Source: Ignavibacteria bacterium
GTDB taxonomy: Bacteria; Bacteroidota; Ignavibacteria; Ignavibacteriales; SURF-24
Direction of reading: 5' to 3'
DNA length: 64,000 nucleotides
NCBI GenBank assembly: GCA_025612245.1
Contig: JAAXKQ010000007.1
Location: forward strand, 1 to 64,000
In this document: in pieces, positions 1 to 9,863 of the stretch
How the letters are laid out: every line of letters starts with the position of its first letter
Numbering within the stretch: the first letter of the stretch is position 1
The notes under the pieces: model-generated
What the model was told of the DNA's origin: nothing
Database searches by the model: none
What the model saw: the letters and a program-made list of their open reading frames with translations, nothing else
Position numbers and translations under genes: made by a program

Positions 1-2
1 TT

Positions 3-548
<546 letters not shown>

Positions 549-583
549 AATTATTTTACGGCTTTATCTGGGGCAGAGCTTAA

Positions 584-3193
584 ATGCCTGCCCCTTTAAG
601 GCCCGTCTTAAATTTCAAAAAGAACTTTATTATGATTAATCCGGCAGAAATTAAACAGGAATTTATTAAGAGCAGGGATAAACTCTTCAGGAATCCTGTG
701 CTCCAGAAAGATGCCTTCAGGTTCTGCGTGGCTTATACTCTCCTTGTAGAAGAGCATATTTTCATGATAGTCGGGCAGGAAAAGCCGGATTTTGCCCTCG
801 CTTCGGCCGGAAGCTTCAGCCGCAGGGAGCTTTCTCCTTATTCCGACATCGATATAATGTTCATAGCTGAAAGGATTGAGGATAGCGAAGAAAAGATCAG
901 GAGTTTTGTTCAGCTGCTCTGGGATTGCGGCATCGAGGTCTCCCACACAACGCGCGACTTCTACGATATTGAAAAATTCCTGAACAAGGACCTGCACACG
1001 TTTACTCAGTTCTTTGAAACACGCTTTTTGCTCGGCAATGAAAAAGTTTACAAGGACTGGAACGCACAGCTCTTCTCTTCCATTGCAACTCAAAATATGC
1101 CGGAGCTGCTTTTTGAATTTTTCCGGGATATCGAAGCCCGCTATAATAAATACGGAAAATCCGCCAAAACCCTGGAACCAAATCTTAAGATGTCTGCTGG
1201 CGGACTGAGGGATCTGCATGCGGTCGAATGGATGTATTCCCTCAAAAATGGAATTCTCCTTACCGAACAGTCCGAAATTACGCAGGCCGAGAGTTTCGTC
1301 CACCGACTTAGGGAAGAGAAGGTTACCTCTGCCAATGAGTGTAAAAGCGTTCTGGACAGCTACAGGTTTGTCCTGAACGTCCGGAATATGCTGCACCTGA
1401 TCAGCAAGCAGAGAAACGACCGCCTCGAATTCAGGGCGCAGACAAAAATTGCACGCCTGCTGAATTATAAGGGCGATTCCTCCGTTCAGAATTTCATGCG
1501 CAGCTATTTCCAGGCGGCAAATACTCTGAACCGCTTCTCAAAAACCATGATCAGGCGCTACGAAGAGGAAATTGCATATCCGCTCTCTGCCTTCCTGGCT
1601 GTCGACCTGGATGAGGATTTCTCGCTCAAGGGCTCCACTCTTTCCATCAAGCACTCCAACCTGCTCTCGCTTTCCGATATTCTCAGGGCTTTTTATTACA
1701 GGGGACTCTATAGCGCCAGGTTCGACGAGAACCTCCGCTCACTGGCAATTCAGAGCATCGAAAACATTGAGCAGACGGAAAATAGCGGAGGCAGCGAGGC
1801 CCGCTCTTCCGTATTTTTCAGGGAAATTCTCAGGCTCCCGAAAAATGTCGGCGAGACCCTCATTAATATGAACGAGCTGGGTGTCCTTCAGCTCATCATG
1901 CCCGAATTCGGCGACCTGGTCGGATTCTTTCAGGCCGGGGTTTACCACAACTATACGGCCGATGAACATACGTTAATTGCTATCAGCAACGTGGAAAACC
2001 TTTACGGTAAGGAATCGGAGCTCGGAAGAATTTATACCAGCCTTAAGGAAAAGGAAATTTTATACCTGGCAATACTGCTCCACGATATTGCAAAACCCGT
2101 TAGCGTTTCGGGACACGAAATAATAGGCGCCGAGATCGCTTCTTCGGTTATGTACCGCCTGGGTTACGACGAAAAAGAAACCGAACAGGTCAGCTTCCTC
2201 GTCGCAAACCACCTCGTAATGGAACAGATCGCCTTCAGGAGAAACCTGAACGACCCCGTAACGCTCAATAACTTTACGGCAAAGTTCTCCTCGGTTAAGG
2301 ACCTCGATCTCCTTTACCTGATTACTTATGCCGACCTTTCGGCGGTTAACCCAGTGGTCTGGACAGAATGGAAAAGCGACCTCCTGGCAGAACTCTACAG
2401 GAAAGCCAAAGCCATGCTGGTCGAACAGCTTACTGGCGAGGAGCTCCTCTTCTCAAGCACTATCAGCTTCCCGCAGGCAGACGCCGACCCCTCGATGCAG
2501 AGGCATATTGAATCCATTGATGATATTGGTTATGTACAGCACTTCTCGGAAGAGGAAATCCTTAGCCACCTCAAAGAGATCAGTAAAGGCTTGAGCCTTT
2601 CGGTATTCTTCAAACAGGTAAACGTTTTTACAAATATTACGATTATTGCTAAGGATTCCCCGTCGCTTCTTTCACGTCTTTGCGGGGTGCTTTCCATTAA
2701 CGACCTGAATATTCATGACGCAAGAATATTCACGCGAAAAGACGGAATAGTAATTGACAGTTTTAATGTAACGGATTTCAGGACTCACAAACTCGTTGAA
2801 GTGGAAAGGTATGAGAAAATTGAAAACGACCTCAGGGCGGTCATTGAGGGAAGCTTCCAACTCTTACAGGAGTTCAAGAGGATGAAATCCAAATGGTGGC
2901 GCATAGAAAACAAATTCTTCAAGCGTTCAGGTAAGGTTAAAATTGCATTTGAAGAGCACGATAAATTTACAATCATAGACGTATTCTCACCCGACCGGCT
3001 GGGCCTGCTTTATCAAATCACCAGAAAACTTTCCGAACTTGGTTTGTCTATCTACTTCGCTAAAATTTCCACCAAGGCAGATGATGTGGTGGATTCCTTC
3101 TACCTGCTCGACCGCAACGGGAAGAAGGTGTCTCAGAACGATTACGAATTCATTAAGTTTGAGCTGAACTCTGCCATTGAACAGATGTTATAA
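584..3193 (+). CDS. glnD: GlnD-like [protein-PII] uridylyltransferase / uridylyl-removing enzyme
   Basis: Bifunctional nitrogen sensor that adds UMP to, or removes it from, the PII signal protein. The domain order is typical: a nucleotidyltransferase motif (GSFSRRELSPYSDID, about residues 76-90, with the Asp-x-Asp metal site), an HD hydrolase domain (LLHDIAKP about residue 497, followed by a HEIIGAEIA helix), then two C-terminal ACT domains (about 680-735 and 794-850) that would bind glutamine. The length of 869 residues is close to the roughly 890 of E. coli GlnD. The first glycines of the nucleotidyltransferase motif read GSFSR rather than the usual GGYGR. The first 16 residues are weakly supported; an internal ATG at 632 (MINPAEIKQE) is an alternative start. 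No glnB or amtB lies nearby, so PII as partner is inferred from the family. Confidence 0.85.
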   Translation: MPAPLRPVLNFKKNFIMINPAEIKQEFIKSRDKLFRNPVLQKDAFRFCVAYTLLVEEHIFMIVGQEKPDFALASAGSFSRRELSPYSDIDIMFIAERIEDSEEKIRSFVQLLWDCGIEVSHTTRDFYDIEKFLNKDLHTFTQFFETRFLLGNEKVYKDWNAQLFSSIATQNMPELLFEFFRDIEARYNKYGKSAKTLEPNLKMSAGGLRDLHAVEWMYSLKNGILLTEQSEITQAESFVHRLREEKVTSANECKSVLDSYRFVLNVRNMLHLISKQRNDRLEFRAQTKIARLLNYKGDSSVQNFMRSYFQAANTLNRFSKTMIRRYEEEIAYPLSAFLAVDLDEDFSLKGSTLSIKHSNLLSLSDILRAFYYRGLYSARFDENLRSLAIQSIENIEQTENSGGSEARSSVFFREILRLPKNVGETLINMNELGVLQLIMPEFGDLVGFFQAGVYHNYTADEHTLIAISNVENLYGKESELGRIYTSLKEKEILYLAILLHDIAKPVSVSGHEIIGAEIASSVMYRLGYDEKETEQVSFLVANHLVMEQIAFRRNLNDPVTLNNFTAKFSSVKDLDLLYLITYADLSAVNPVVWTEWKSDLLAELYRKAKAMLVEQLTGEELLFSSTISFPQADADPSMQRHIESIDDIGYVQHFSEEEILSHLKEISKGLSLSVFFKQVNVFTNITIIAKDSPSLLSRLCGVLSINDLNIHDARIFTRKDGIVIDSFNVTDFRTHKLVEVERYEKIENDLRAVIEGSFQLLQEFKRMKSKWWRIENKFFKRSGKVKIAFEEHDKFTIIDVFSPDRLGLLYQITRKLSELGLSIYFAKISTKADDVVDSFYLLDRNGKKVSQNDYEFIKFELNSAIEQML

Positions 3194-3210
3194 GAATTAT
3201 AGGATCACAA

Positions 3211-4053
3211 GTGAATTTTATGGAGAAAGAAAAGCCGATAGGTGTATTTGATTCCGGTATCGGCGGTTTAACAGTTGTAAAAAGAATTTCATCAATTCTT
3301 CCCACGGAAAATATAGTTTATTTCGGAGATACCGCCCGCGTGCCTTATGGCTCAAAATCAAACGCAACAGTAGTGGATTACTCTCTGCAGGATGCGGGCT
3401 TCCTGATGAGTAAAAACGTCAAGGTTATCGTCGTAGCCTGCAATACTGCTTCCTCGGTTGCACTGGATGAACTTAGAAGAAACTTTCACGTGCCCGTCAT
3501 TGGCATGATTGAACCCGGCGCATCATTTGCACTGCAGAATTCGGCTACAGGAAAAATCGGCGTTATAGGTACAAACACTACCATTAACAACCATGCCTAT
3601 TCAAAAGCAATACACCGCTTAAATCCCGATGTGGAGGTCTTTGAAAAAGCATGCCCCCTTTTTGTTCCTCTTGCAGAAGAGGGCTGGATAGACCGCAAGG
3701 CTACATACCTTATTGCCGAAGAATACCTGAGTGAATTAAAACAGGCTGAAATTGATACGCTTGTGCTTGGCTGTACTCACTACCCGATTCTTTATAAAGT
3801 TATACAGGAAGTTATGGGCCCCAATGTAAAGCTCATAGATTCCGGCATAGCCGCGGCCTCGGTCGTAAAAAGCGAGCTGGAGAGAATTGGCTTCTGCACC
3901 AATTCATACTCAAACGGACTCCAGGATTTTTACGTGAGCGATATTCCTCAGAAGTTTAAGGAAATAGCCGAGCTTTTCATGGGGCGGGAGCTTCAATACA
4001 TAAAAAGAATTGATCCTGAAAACCTGACCATGCTAAAGCCTGAACAAAAATAA
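3211..4053 (+). CDS. murI: Glutamate racemase
   Basis: Converts L-glutamate to D-glutamate for peptidoglycan precursors in the cytoplasm. The 280-residue length fits the family. The N-terminal IGVFDSGIGGLT signature is present, and the two catalytic cysteines sit in VACNTAS (about residue 77) and LGCTHYP (about residue 188). The start used is GTG at 3211, six bases after an AGGA; an in-frame ATG three codons later (3220) is possible. It follows the GlnD-like gene by 17 bp in the same direction, so co-transcription is likely. It converges on the Nudix gene, with an array of 7-bp repeats in between. Confidence 0.93.
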   Translation: MNFMEKEKPIGVFDSGIGGLTVVKRISSILPTENIVYFGDTARVPYGSKSNATVVDYSLQDAGFLMSKNVKVIVVACNTASSVALDELRRNFHVPVIGMIEPGASFALQNSATGKIGVIGTNTTINNHAYSKAIHRLNPDVEVFEKACPLFVPLAEEGWIDRKATYLIAEEYLSELKQAEIDTLVLGCTHYPILYKVIQEVMGPNVKLIDSGIAAASVVKSELERIGFCTNSYSNGLQDFYVSDIPQKFKEIAELFMGRELQYIKRIDPENLTMLKPEQK

Positions 4054-4092
4054 AAGGTAGAGAAAGGAATGTTGAGTTCTGAAGTTAAAAAT

Positions 4093-4162
4093 TTTTAATT
4101 TTTAACTTCTACTTTTTAATTCCTACTTTTTAATTTTTAATTTATACTTTTTAATTCGTAAT
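4093..4162. repeat. Heptad-period intergenic array A
   Basis: Ten consecutive 7-bp units with no slippage: TTTTAAT occurs five times and the others are TTTTAAC, TTCTACT, TCCTACT, TTATACT and TCGTAAT. The units differ in base content but the period is strict. It lies between the convergent murI and Nudix genes. The same unit variants recur in the array at 11243-11333. Confidence 0.8.
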
Positions 4163-4221
4163 GAAGGCTGTGGAAAGGACTATCCGCAATTTCTGAGCAA
4201 TTGCACAACGTGCACAAAACT

Positions 4222-4251
4222 GCTACCGCTAACGCGGTAGCATGCTTGTAG
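4222..4251 (+). repeat. REP-like hairpin with GCTTGTAG tail
   Basis: Perfect 8-bp stem GCTACCGC / GCGGTAGC with loop TAAC, followed by ATGCTTGTAG. Close relatives occur at 21561, 21615 and 21667, and an inverted one near 42828. The hairpin plus GTAG-containing flank resembles REP elements mobilised by RAYT (IS200-like) transposases; no such transposase is in the window. Confidence 0.6.
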
Positions 4252-4272
4252 ATTTGAAATTAACGGAGATTA

Positions 4273-4815
4273 TTATTCTTTGCCGTTCCCGTTCGTTTTT
4301 GCCATTAGCAATCCGCTCAGGCTTTTTGCGTCAACGAGCTCGCCGTTTATAATTTTTTCTTTTATTTCATCGCCGTCCAGTTCAATTACTTCCATTCCGT
4401 GTTCGCCTTCCTCGCGCCTGTGCTCGCCCGGCGTAAGGTTTTTTGCCAGATAAATGTGCAGCACTTCGGTGCAGAATCCCGGGGTCGTATAAATTGCCCC
4501 CAGCTTTGTGATTGTTTCTGCTCTGTAGCCGGTTTCTTCCTCCAGCTCGCGGGTTGCACATTTCATGGGGTCTTCGCCAACTTCCAGCTTGCCTGCCGGA
4601 AGTTCAAGGAGCACTTTCTGCAGGGGGTAACGGAACTGTTTTACAAAAATTATTTTCCCGTCGTCTTTAACCGGAACCACAACTGCGCCTCCGGGGTGGA
4701 TTGCAATTTCCCTTACGCCCGGGTTGCCGCTGTTATATTCTATCTGATCTACCTGCAGGTCAAATACTTTTCCTCTGAACAATGTTTCACTTTTAATTAC
4801 TTTGAAATTCTTCAT
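4273..4815 (-). CDS. Nudix hydrolase, ADP-ribose pyrophosphatase type
   Basis: Hydrolyses ADP-ribose or related nucleoside diphosphate sugars in the cytoplasm. The protein has 180 residues. The complete Nudix box is present at about residues 75-97 (GKLEVGED, seven residues, then RELEEETGY), fitting the G-x5-E-x7-REUxEExGU rule. It is preceded by LPAGK, as in the NudF/YqfA-like ADP-ribose pyrophosphatases, and followed after about 16 residues by the TTPGFCTE loop typical of that subgroup. The gene is transcribed leftwards behind a terminator (4839-4873) that separates it from the DUF1232 gene, so it probably has its own promoter. The exact substrate cannot be settled from sequence. Confidence 0.88.
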   Translation of the reverse strand: MKNFKVIKSETLFRGKVFDLQVDQIEYNSGNPGVREIAIHPGGAVVVPVKDDGKIIFVKQFRYPLQKVLLELPAGKLEVGEDPMKCATRELEEETGYRAETITKLGAIYTTPGFCTEVLHIYLAKNLTPGEHRREEGEHGMEVIELDGDEIKEKIINGELVDAKSLSGLLMAKTNGNGKE

Positions 4816-4838
4816 TAAATGTCCTTCATAAAAAATAA

Positions 4839-4873
4839 GGAGCAGGATAAAACCTTGCTTTTTATCCTGCTCC
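4839..4873 (-). terminator. Intrinsic terminator after the DUF1232 gene
   Basis: Perfect 14-bp stem (GGAGCAGGATAAAA with its complement), 7-base loop. On the minus strand it is followed by TTATTTTTTATG, giving a U-rich tail. It lies 28 bp after the stop of the minus-strand DUF1232 gene. Confidence 0.8.
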
Positions 4874-4901
4874 CGGGTTACTGTTAGTATTAAATTAAAA
4901 C

Positions 4902-5261
4902 TTACACAAATTTCCTGTCGTAGTATGGTATAAGCTCGCTGCCTAAAAATTTCAGTACGGCAACTATTACACCCAGGTCATCCAGATATCCGATCAAAGG
5001 AGCCAGGTCGGGAATGGCGTCAATTGGTGTAATAAAATAGACCAGCGCACCTACTACAATTGCCTTGCGGTGCCAGGATACGTACGGGTCGCGCATGTAG
5101 TTAAACAGTGCCCTGATGTCCCGCGCAAATGAGATCCTTTTACCCGTTTTCTCAAGTTTAGTCCATATCTCATCATTAACTAATTCCTCTGCCTTGCGGT
5201 ATTCCTTTTCGCTGGTGTAGGGGCTTTCAAGCTCATCCAGATCCGGGCGGTTGGTAATCAT
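4902..5261 (-). CDS. DUF1232 (YkvA-like) membrane protein
   Basis: A 119-residue protein of the YkvA/DUF1232 family, whose function is not known. The family signature is clear in the last third: YFITPIDAIPDLAP followed by IGYLDDLGV (about residues 75-97), inside a hydrophobic stretch that may form one or two membrane segments. The N-terminal 40 residues are charged. The start codon overlaps the stop of the upstream S9 peptidase gene by 4 bp (ATGA type), so the two are translationally coupled. A strong terminator follows. Confidence 0.85.
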   Translation of the reverse strand: MITNRPDLDELESPYTSEKEYRKAEELVNDEIWTKLEKTGKRISFARDIRALFNYMRDPYVSWHRKAIVVGALVYFITPIDAIPDLAPLIGYLDDLGVIVAVLKFLGSELIPYYDRKFV

Positions 5262-7318
5262 ATTCCTTGCCTCTTATAATGTTTATTAAACCAGTCAAAA
5301 ATCGTATTCCACCATAAACGCGCATTCTGGGGCCTGGTTACGAAGTGCGACTCCTCCGGGAAATACAGGAATCTGCTTTCAACCCCTTTCCTCTGCAGCG
5401 AAGTAAAAGCCTGAAAAGCCTGCTCTTCGGGTACGCGGAAATCCATGCCGCCGTGCACTATGAGCATCGGCGTCTTGAAATTCTCCACGTACTGATGAGG
5501 GGAAAACTTTCTGTACAGGGACCTGTTGGTCCATGGCTTTCCCTTGTTCTCCCACTCCGGAAACCAGAGCTCCTCTGTAGTGCCGTACATGCTTTCAAGA
5601 TTAAATACACCGTCGTGGCAGACCAGTGCGTTAAACCTGTCCGTATGGCCTTCGAGCCAGTTGATCATATAGCCGCCATAGGAAGCGCCGGCTGCAAAGG
5701 TATTCTTCGGGTCGATAAAATTGTATTTACTAATAACATAATCACATGCCTTCATTAAATCAACATAAGGCTTGCCGCCCCAGTCGCCCGATATTTCATC
5801 GGTGAATTTCTGCCCGTATCCCGTAGAACCCCTGGGGTTTGGCGCAACTACCACGTAACCCTGTGCGGCAAACATCTGCAGGTTCCACCTGTAATGGAAA
5901 TCGTCTTCCCAGTGCCCCTGCGGCCCTCCGTGAATTAAGAACATGAGCGGGTACTTCTTGTTCGGATCAAAAAACGGGGGCTTAAGCAGAATTGACTCAA
6001 CCTTTGCGTTCCCGGCTCCCTTGGACCAGAAGGTTTCAATCGGGTTCATTTCTATCTGGCTTAAAAGCTCCGTGTTTGACGAGGTGAGCTGCTTTGGCTC
6101 AGAGCCGCCGTTTACACTCATCGAAAAAATTTCTGTCGGCAGATTTGTCCTCATCTGGCTGAAATAAATCGTAGTGCCGTCAGGTGAGACTCCGAAGATA
6201 TTGTTTATGTGGTCCTTTAAGAGGAGGCTTATCTTGCCCGTCGTTAAATCGAGCCTGTAGATGGAATTATAAACCTCGTTTGCGCAGTCGAAGTAAATTG
6301 CCTTTGAGTCGGGCGACCAGGTGAGGTCTCCTACTGAACGGTCAAATCCCTTTGTCATCTCTTTTGTCTGACCGGTTTTCCTGTCGTAGAGCATCAGGCG
6401 CTGGCGGTCGGCCTCAAAGCCTGCTCTTTCCATTGAGCAGTATGCAATGTAGTTCCCGTCGGGGGAGTAAACGGGATTGTTGTCGTTACCCTTGCTGACG
6501 GATATCTTCGTGTAAGGGGTCCTGGCGCTACTGTTTACATCTTTAAGCTTAATGATAAAAATGTCATTGTTCGTGCTTACGGCCAGAGTCTCGGACTCGT
6601 TCATCGTAAAGGCAATTTCCTGCCGGTCGGGCGAGAAGCTGTAGTCGTTTGTGCTTCCGAGTGCAATCGGGGGTACGTCAGCCTTGCTGTTAAGCGTCAG
6701 GTCCGTGTATTCTTTTTTATCCTTATCCATTAAGAACAGGTGGCCTCTTTTTTCGCCTCTCCAGTTATCCCAGTGCCTGTACATGAGTTCTGTAAAAAGT
6801 GTAGCCTTAACCTTGCTCTTTTCCTTTTCCTCGTCTTTCTGTTTGTTGCATTCCTGGGAAGTGCATTCGGGATAAACAGAAGAAACAAATGCTATTTTAT
6901 TTCCGTCGCCGGAAATAATTGCACCGCTGGCACCGGAGTAAATATCGGTAACGGCCTTATCGTCCGAGCCGTCCAGGTTACACTGGTGCAGCTGTCCTCC
7001 TAAGGAATAAAGGATTCCTTTTTGTCCCGGCAGAAACTGCGGCTCGGTTTCGTTTTTATCCGAATTCTTCAGTACCCTTAAGTTTGTTCCGTCGCTGTTT
7101 ACAAGCCATATATCTGCGTTGCCTTTGTTTTCTTCCATGCTGTAGGAAGTAAGAACAAATGCAATGGTCTTCCCGTCGGGCGAGAGGACGGGCGCGCTGA
7201 GCCTTTTCATTGCCCAGAGGTCCTCAACCGTAAGGGCACGCTTTGAGTGCTGCTGCTGAGGGTATATCAGCATTGCGGGCAGCAAAAATATTGCCGCAAT
7301 CAAAAGAAATTTTTTCAT
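5258..7318 (-). CDS. Secreted S9 family peptidase (prolyl oligopeptidase/acylaminoacyl peptidase type)
   Basis: Serine exopeptidase or oligopeptidase expected outside the cytoplasmic membrane. Residues 1-21 form a signal peptide (MKKFLLIAAIFLLPAMLIYP). Residues about 40-400 contain repeated LSPDGK / YSPDGN / WSPDSK motifs of a PD40-type beta-propeller. The C-terminal 260 residues are the alpha/beta hydrolase domain, with nucleophile Ser in GASYGGY (about 546), Asp in GGMDFRVPEEQ (about 623) and His in ESHFV (about 655). The 686-residue length fits the S9C group. A Cys- and Lys-rich loop near residue 155 (PECTSQECNKQ) is unusual. It is the first gene of a two-gene unit with the DUF1232 gene. 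Confidence 0.93.
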   Translation of the reverse strand: MKKFLLIAAIFLLPAMLIYPQQQHSKRALTVEDLWAMKRLSAPVLSPDGKTIAFVLTSYSMEENKGNADIWLVNSDGTNLRVLKNSDKNETEPQFLPGQKGILYSLGGQLHQCNLDGSDDKAVTDIYSGASGAIISGDGNKIAFVSSVYPECTSQECNKQKDEEKEKSKVKATLFTELMYRHWDNWRGEKRGHLFLMDKDKKEYTDLTLNSKADVPPIALGSTNDYSFSPDRQEIAFTMNESETLAVSTNNDIFIIKLKDVNSSARTPYTKISVSKGNDNNPVYSPDGNYIAYCSMERAGFEADRQRLMLYDRKTGQTKEMTKGFDRSVGDLTWSPDSKAIYFDCANEVYNSIYRLDLTTGKISLLLKDHINNIFGVSPDGTTIYFSQMRTNLPTEIFSMSVNGGSEPKQLTSSNTELLSQIEMNPIETFWSKGAGNAKVESILLKPPFFDPNKKYPLMFLIHGGPQGHWEDDFHYRWNLQMFAAQGYVVVAPNPRGSTGYGQKFTDEISGDWGGKPYVDLMKACDYVISKYNFIDPKNTFAAGASYGGYMINWLEGHTDRFNALVCHDGVFNLESMYGTTEELWFPEWENKGKPWTNRSLYRKFSPHQYVENFKTPMLIVHGGMDFRVPEEQAFQAFTSLQRKGVESRFLYFPEESHFVTRPQNARLWWNTIFDWFNKHYKRQGI

Positions 7319-7639
7319 TAATGCCTCAAGATGGTTAAATTAATTAAAGGTAAAAATATACAACTGGTGCCTCAAAAGTCAATATATTATTAAGCTCTGA
7401 CACTATGGCTTAGACAGCCTTAATAAAAGGGCTAAGCCTCAAACTTTTGGGCCTCCTGAGGCCTGCAGTACTGCGGAAGCGGGCTTTTACGGGCAGAGCC
7501 TGAAAGCTACTTTAATAAAATCGCATTCCGGGCGCTTTTCAAAGAAAAGGGCACTCTTTTATCCCTTTTACCGGTTTGATATTAGTAGCCAATTTTATTA
7601 GTTTTAGATGCTTAAAACAAAGTTATAGCAAGGAGGATT
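7319..7639. other. Intergenic region between divergent genes, with possible RNA structure
   Basis: This 321-bp gap separates the divergent S9 peptidase and nucleotidyltransferase genes, so it must hold both promoters. I see a possible stem GGCTTAG / CTAAGCC (7408-7438) followed by short GC-rich self-complementary segments up to about 7510. No known riboswitch or tRNA is recognisable. The last bases hold the AAGGAGG ribosome-binding site of the next gene. Confidence 0.35.
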
Positions 7640-8617
7640 ATGCGGGCGATTATTCCGGTTGCGGGTTTCGGCAGCAGATTAAAACCTCATACATATTCAA
7701 TTCCCAAAGTACTGTTGAATGTTGGGGGAAAGCCGATTATAGGTCACATAATTGACAAGATTCTGGGTGAGAATATAAACAAGGCTACGTTCGTCATCGG
7801 GCATCTTGGCGAGATGATCAGAGATTATGTTACGGATACTTATCCGGAATTAAAAGCCGACTTTGTTGAGCAGAGGGAAATGCAGGGCCTGGGGCACGCT
7901 ATCTATACGGCAGTCCCTACTTTCGATGAAAAAGAAATTTTTATAATACTCGGCGATACGATTTTTGACGTCGATCTAAAGGACGTATTGAGGAACAAAC
8001 AGACCGCCCTTGGCGTTAAGACGGTTGAGGATCCGAGCAGGTTCGGCGTTGCCGTCTGCGAAAATGGCAGAATTGTAAAACTCGTCGAAAAGCCCAAGAC
8101 CCTCGTCTCCAAGCTGGCACTGGTTGGCTTGTATTATATATCTGATGCCGAAAAGCTGGTTAATGCACTCAATGAACTCATAAGGCGCGACATCAGGACG
8201 AAAGGGGAGCTTCAGCTTACAGATGCCCTTCAGATAATGATTGAATCGGGCGAAGATATTGCAACTTTTCCCGTCGAAGGATGGTATGACTGTGGAAAAC
8301 CTGAAACCCTGCTTTCTACTAACCAGTTTATTCTGGAAAGAGATGCAACCGGGCACAATATTAAATCTGTCGTAATTAATGAGCCCGTCTTTATTGCTCC
8401 AAGCGCCGTGGTGAAAAATTCCGTTATCGGCCCTTATGCAACTATTTCTGAAGGATGCACAATTACAGACAGCATAATTAAAAATTCAATCGTTGGCTCG
8501 GGCGCTACGGTTAAATGCGCAATGCTCGATCACTCGCTTATCGGCAATTCATCCCAGGTAAAAGGAAATTATCAAAGGCTGAACGCCGGGGATTCTTCTG
8601 AAATAGAATTCTTCTAG
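7640..8617 (+). CDS. Sugar-1-phosphate nucleotidyltransferase with left-handed beta-helix tail
   Basis: Makes an NDP-sugar from NTP and a sugar 1-phosphate, feeding cell-surface polysaccharide synthesis. The N-terminus carries the nucleotidyltransferase signature (IPVAGFGSRLKPHTYSIPK; Arg and Lys contact the triphosphate), followed by GDTIFDVD with the metal-binding Asp. Residues about 250-315 are short hexapeptide repeats (IAPSAVV, SVIGPYA, SIVGSGA), which form a left-handed beta-helix. The 325-residue length suits the RmlA-like/GlmU-like group. A strong AAGGAGG sits 5 bases before the ATG. Candidate substrates are glucose 1-phosphate (dTTP or UTP) or mannose 1-phosphate; sequence alone does not decide. 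metK follows 70 bp downstream. Confidence 0.85.
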   Translation: MRAIIPVAGFGSRLKPHTYSIPKVLLNVGGKPIIGHIIDKILGENINKATFVIGHLGEMIRDYVTDTYPELKADFVEQREMQGLGHAIYTAVPTFDEKEIFIILGDTIFDVDLKDVLRNKQTALGVKTVEDPSRFGVAVCENGRIVKLVEKPKTLVSKLALVGLYYISDAEKLVNALNELIRRDIRTKGELQLTDALQIMIESGEDIATFPVEGWYDCGKPETLLSTNQFILERDATGHNIKSVVINEPVFIAPSAVVKNSVIGPYATISEGCTITDSIIKNSIVGSGATVKCAMLDHSLIGNSSQVKGNYQRLNAGDSSEIEFF

Positions 8618-8687
8618 ATAAATGCTGAAGGCGGAAATTATATTAAAACAAAAGTTACTTTCATTCATTAACTAAAGGTAGAATAAA

Positions 8688-9845
8688 ATGTCATATTTTT
8701 TCACATCTGAATCCGTATCGGAAGGACATCCGGATAAAGTGGCCGATGCTATTTCTGACGGAGTATTGGATGCAATTTACAAAACTGATCCTAATGCAAG
8801 AGTAGCTTGCGAAACTTTCGTTACAACCGGACTCGTGCTTGTCGGTGGAGAGATAACAACCAAAGCCTATATCGATATACAGGACGTGGTAAGAAAAACC
8901 GTCGAAAAAATCGGATATACCAGCGCAGACTATAAGTTCGATTCTGAATCCTGCTCTGTCTTAAATGCAGTCCACTCACAGTCACCCGACATCGCCATGG
9001 GCGTCGATAAGGGCGGAGCCGGCGACCAGGGCATCATGTTTGGTTATGCCTGCGATCAGACCGAAGAACTTATGCCTATGCCTATAGTCTATGCTCATAA
9101 GCTCGTCTTGAAATTAGCCGAGATCAGAAAGAAAAACAACGGACTTATGCCCTACCTCAGACCCGATGCAAAAAGCCAGGTTACTATTGAATATGACGAC
9201 AACAACAATCCCTTAAGAGTGGATGCAGTTGTAATTTCTACCCAGCACGACGGAGACGTTTCCCAGAAGAAAATTAAAGATGACGTAATTGAAAACGTAA
9301 TTAAAAAGGTTATTCCTGAAAAATTCCTGGACAAGAAGACAAAGTACTTCGTTAACCCGACAGGTCGCTTTGAAATCGGCGGACCCCACGGCGATAGCGG
9401 ACTTACGGGACGCAAGATCATAGTTGACACCTACGGCGGATGGGCTCCTCACGGAGGCGGCGCTTTCAGCGGCAAAGATCCTTCGAAAGTGGACCGCAGC
9501 GCAACTTACGCAGCACGCCACATCGCTAAGAACGTCGTGGCCGCGGGCCTCGCAAAAGAATGCCTGGTACAGGTGGCTTACGCAATCGGCGTTGCAAAAC
9601 CGGTCTCTATATATGTCGATACAAAAAATACTGGCATCATCCCCGATAAGGATATAGCAAAGATGATTATGAAGGAAGTTGACCTGACTCCTAAGGGAAT
9701 CATCGAACGCCTGAAGTTAAGACGTCCAATCTACCAGAAGACCAGCGCTTACGGACACTTCGGACGTAACGACAAGGACTTTACGTGGGAAAAACTGGAC
9801 CTGGTGCCAACGTTTAAGAAGTACGCAAAAACTACTAAAAAATAA
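8688..9845 (+). CDS. metK: S-adenosylmethionine synthetase
   Basis: Makes S-adenosylmethionine from methionine and ATP. The 385-residue protein has all signature elements: [14 protein letters not shown] (ATP and metal site) at the N-terminus, [12 protein letters not shown] (methionine/ATP loop) near residue 110, and the P-loop [17 protein letters not shown] near residue 265. It sits 18 bp before ahcY in the same direction. Together these two cover SAM formation and removal of S-adenosylhomocysteine. The 70-bp leader shows no recognisable SAM riboswitch. Confidence 0.97.
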   Translation: MSYFFTSESVSEGHPDKVADAISDGVLDAIYKTDPNARVACETFVTTGLVLVGGEITTKAYIDIQDVVRKTVEKIGYTSADYKFDSESCSVLNAVHSQSPDIAMGVDKGGAGDQGIMFGYACDQTEELMPMPIVYAHKLVLKLAEIRKKNNGLMPYLRPDAKSQVTIEYDDNNNPLRVDAVVISTQHDGDVSQKKIKDDVIENVIKKVIPEKFLDKKTKYFVNPTGRFEIGGPHGDSGLTGRKIIVDTYGGWAPHGGGAFSGKDPSKVDRSATYAARHIAKNVVAAGLAKECLVQVAYAIGVAKPVSIYVDTKNTGIIPDKDIAKMIMKEVDLTPKGIIERLKLRRPIYQKTSAYGHFGRNDKDFTWEKLDLVPTFKKYAKTTKK

Positions 9846-9863
9846 AATGGAAGGGTGTGAGAA

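Noticed and set aside
8618-8687. SAM riboswitch before metK, or cobalamin riboswitch before metH (35130-35329)
   Set aside because: I found none of the conserved core sequences or stems in these leaders. A covariance-model search would be the decisive test.
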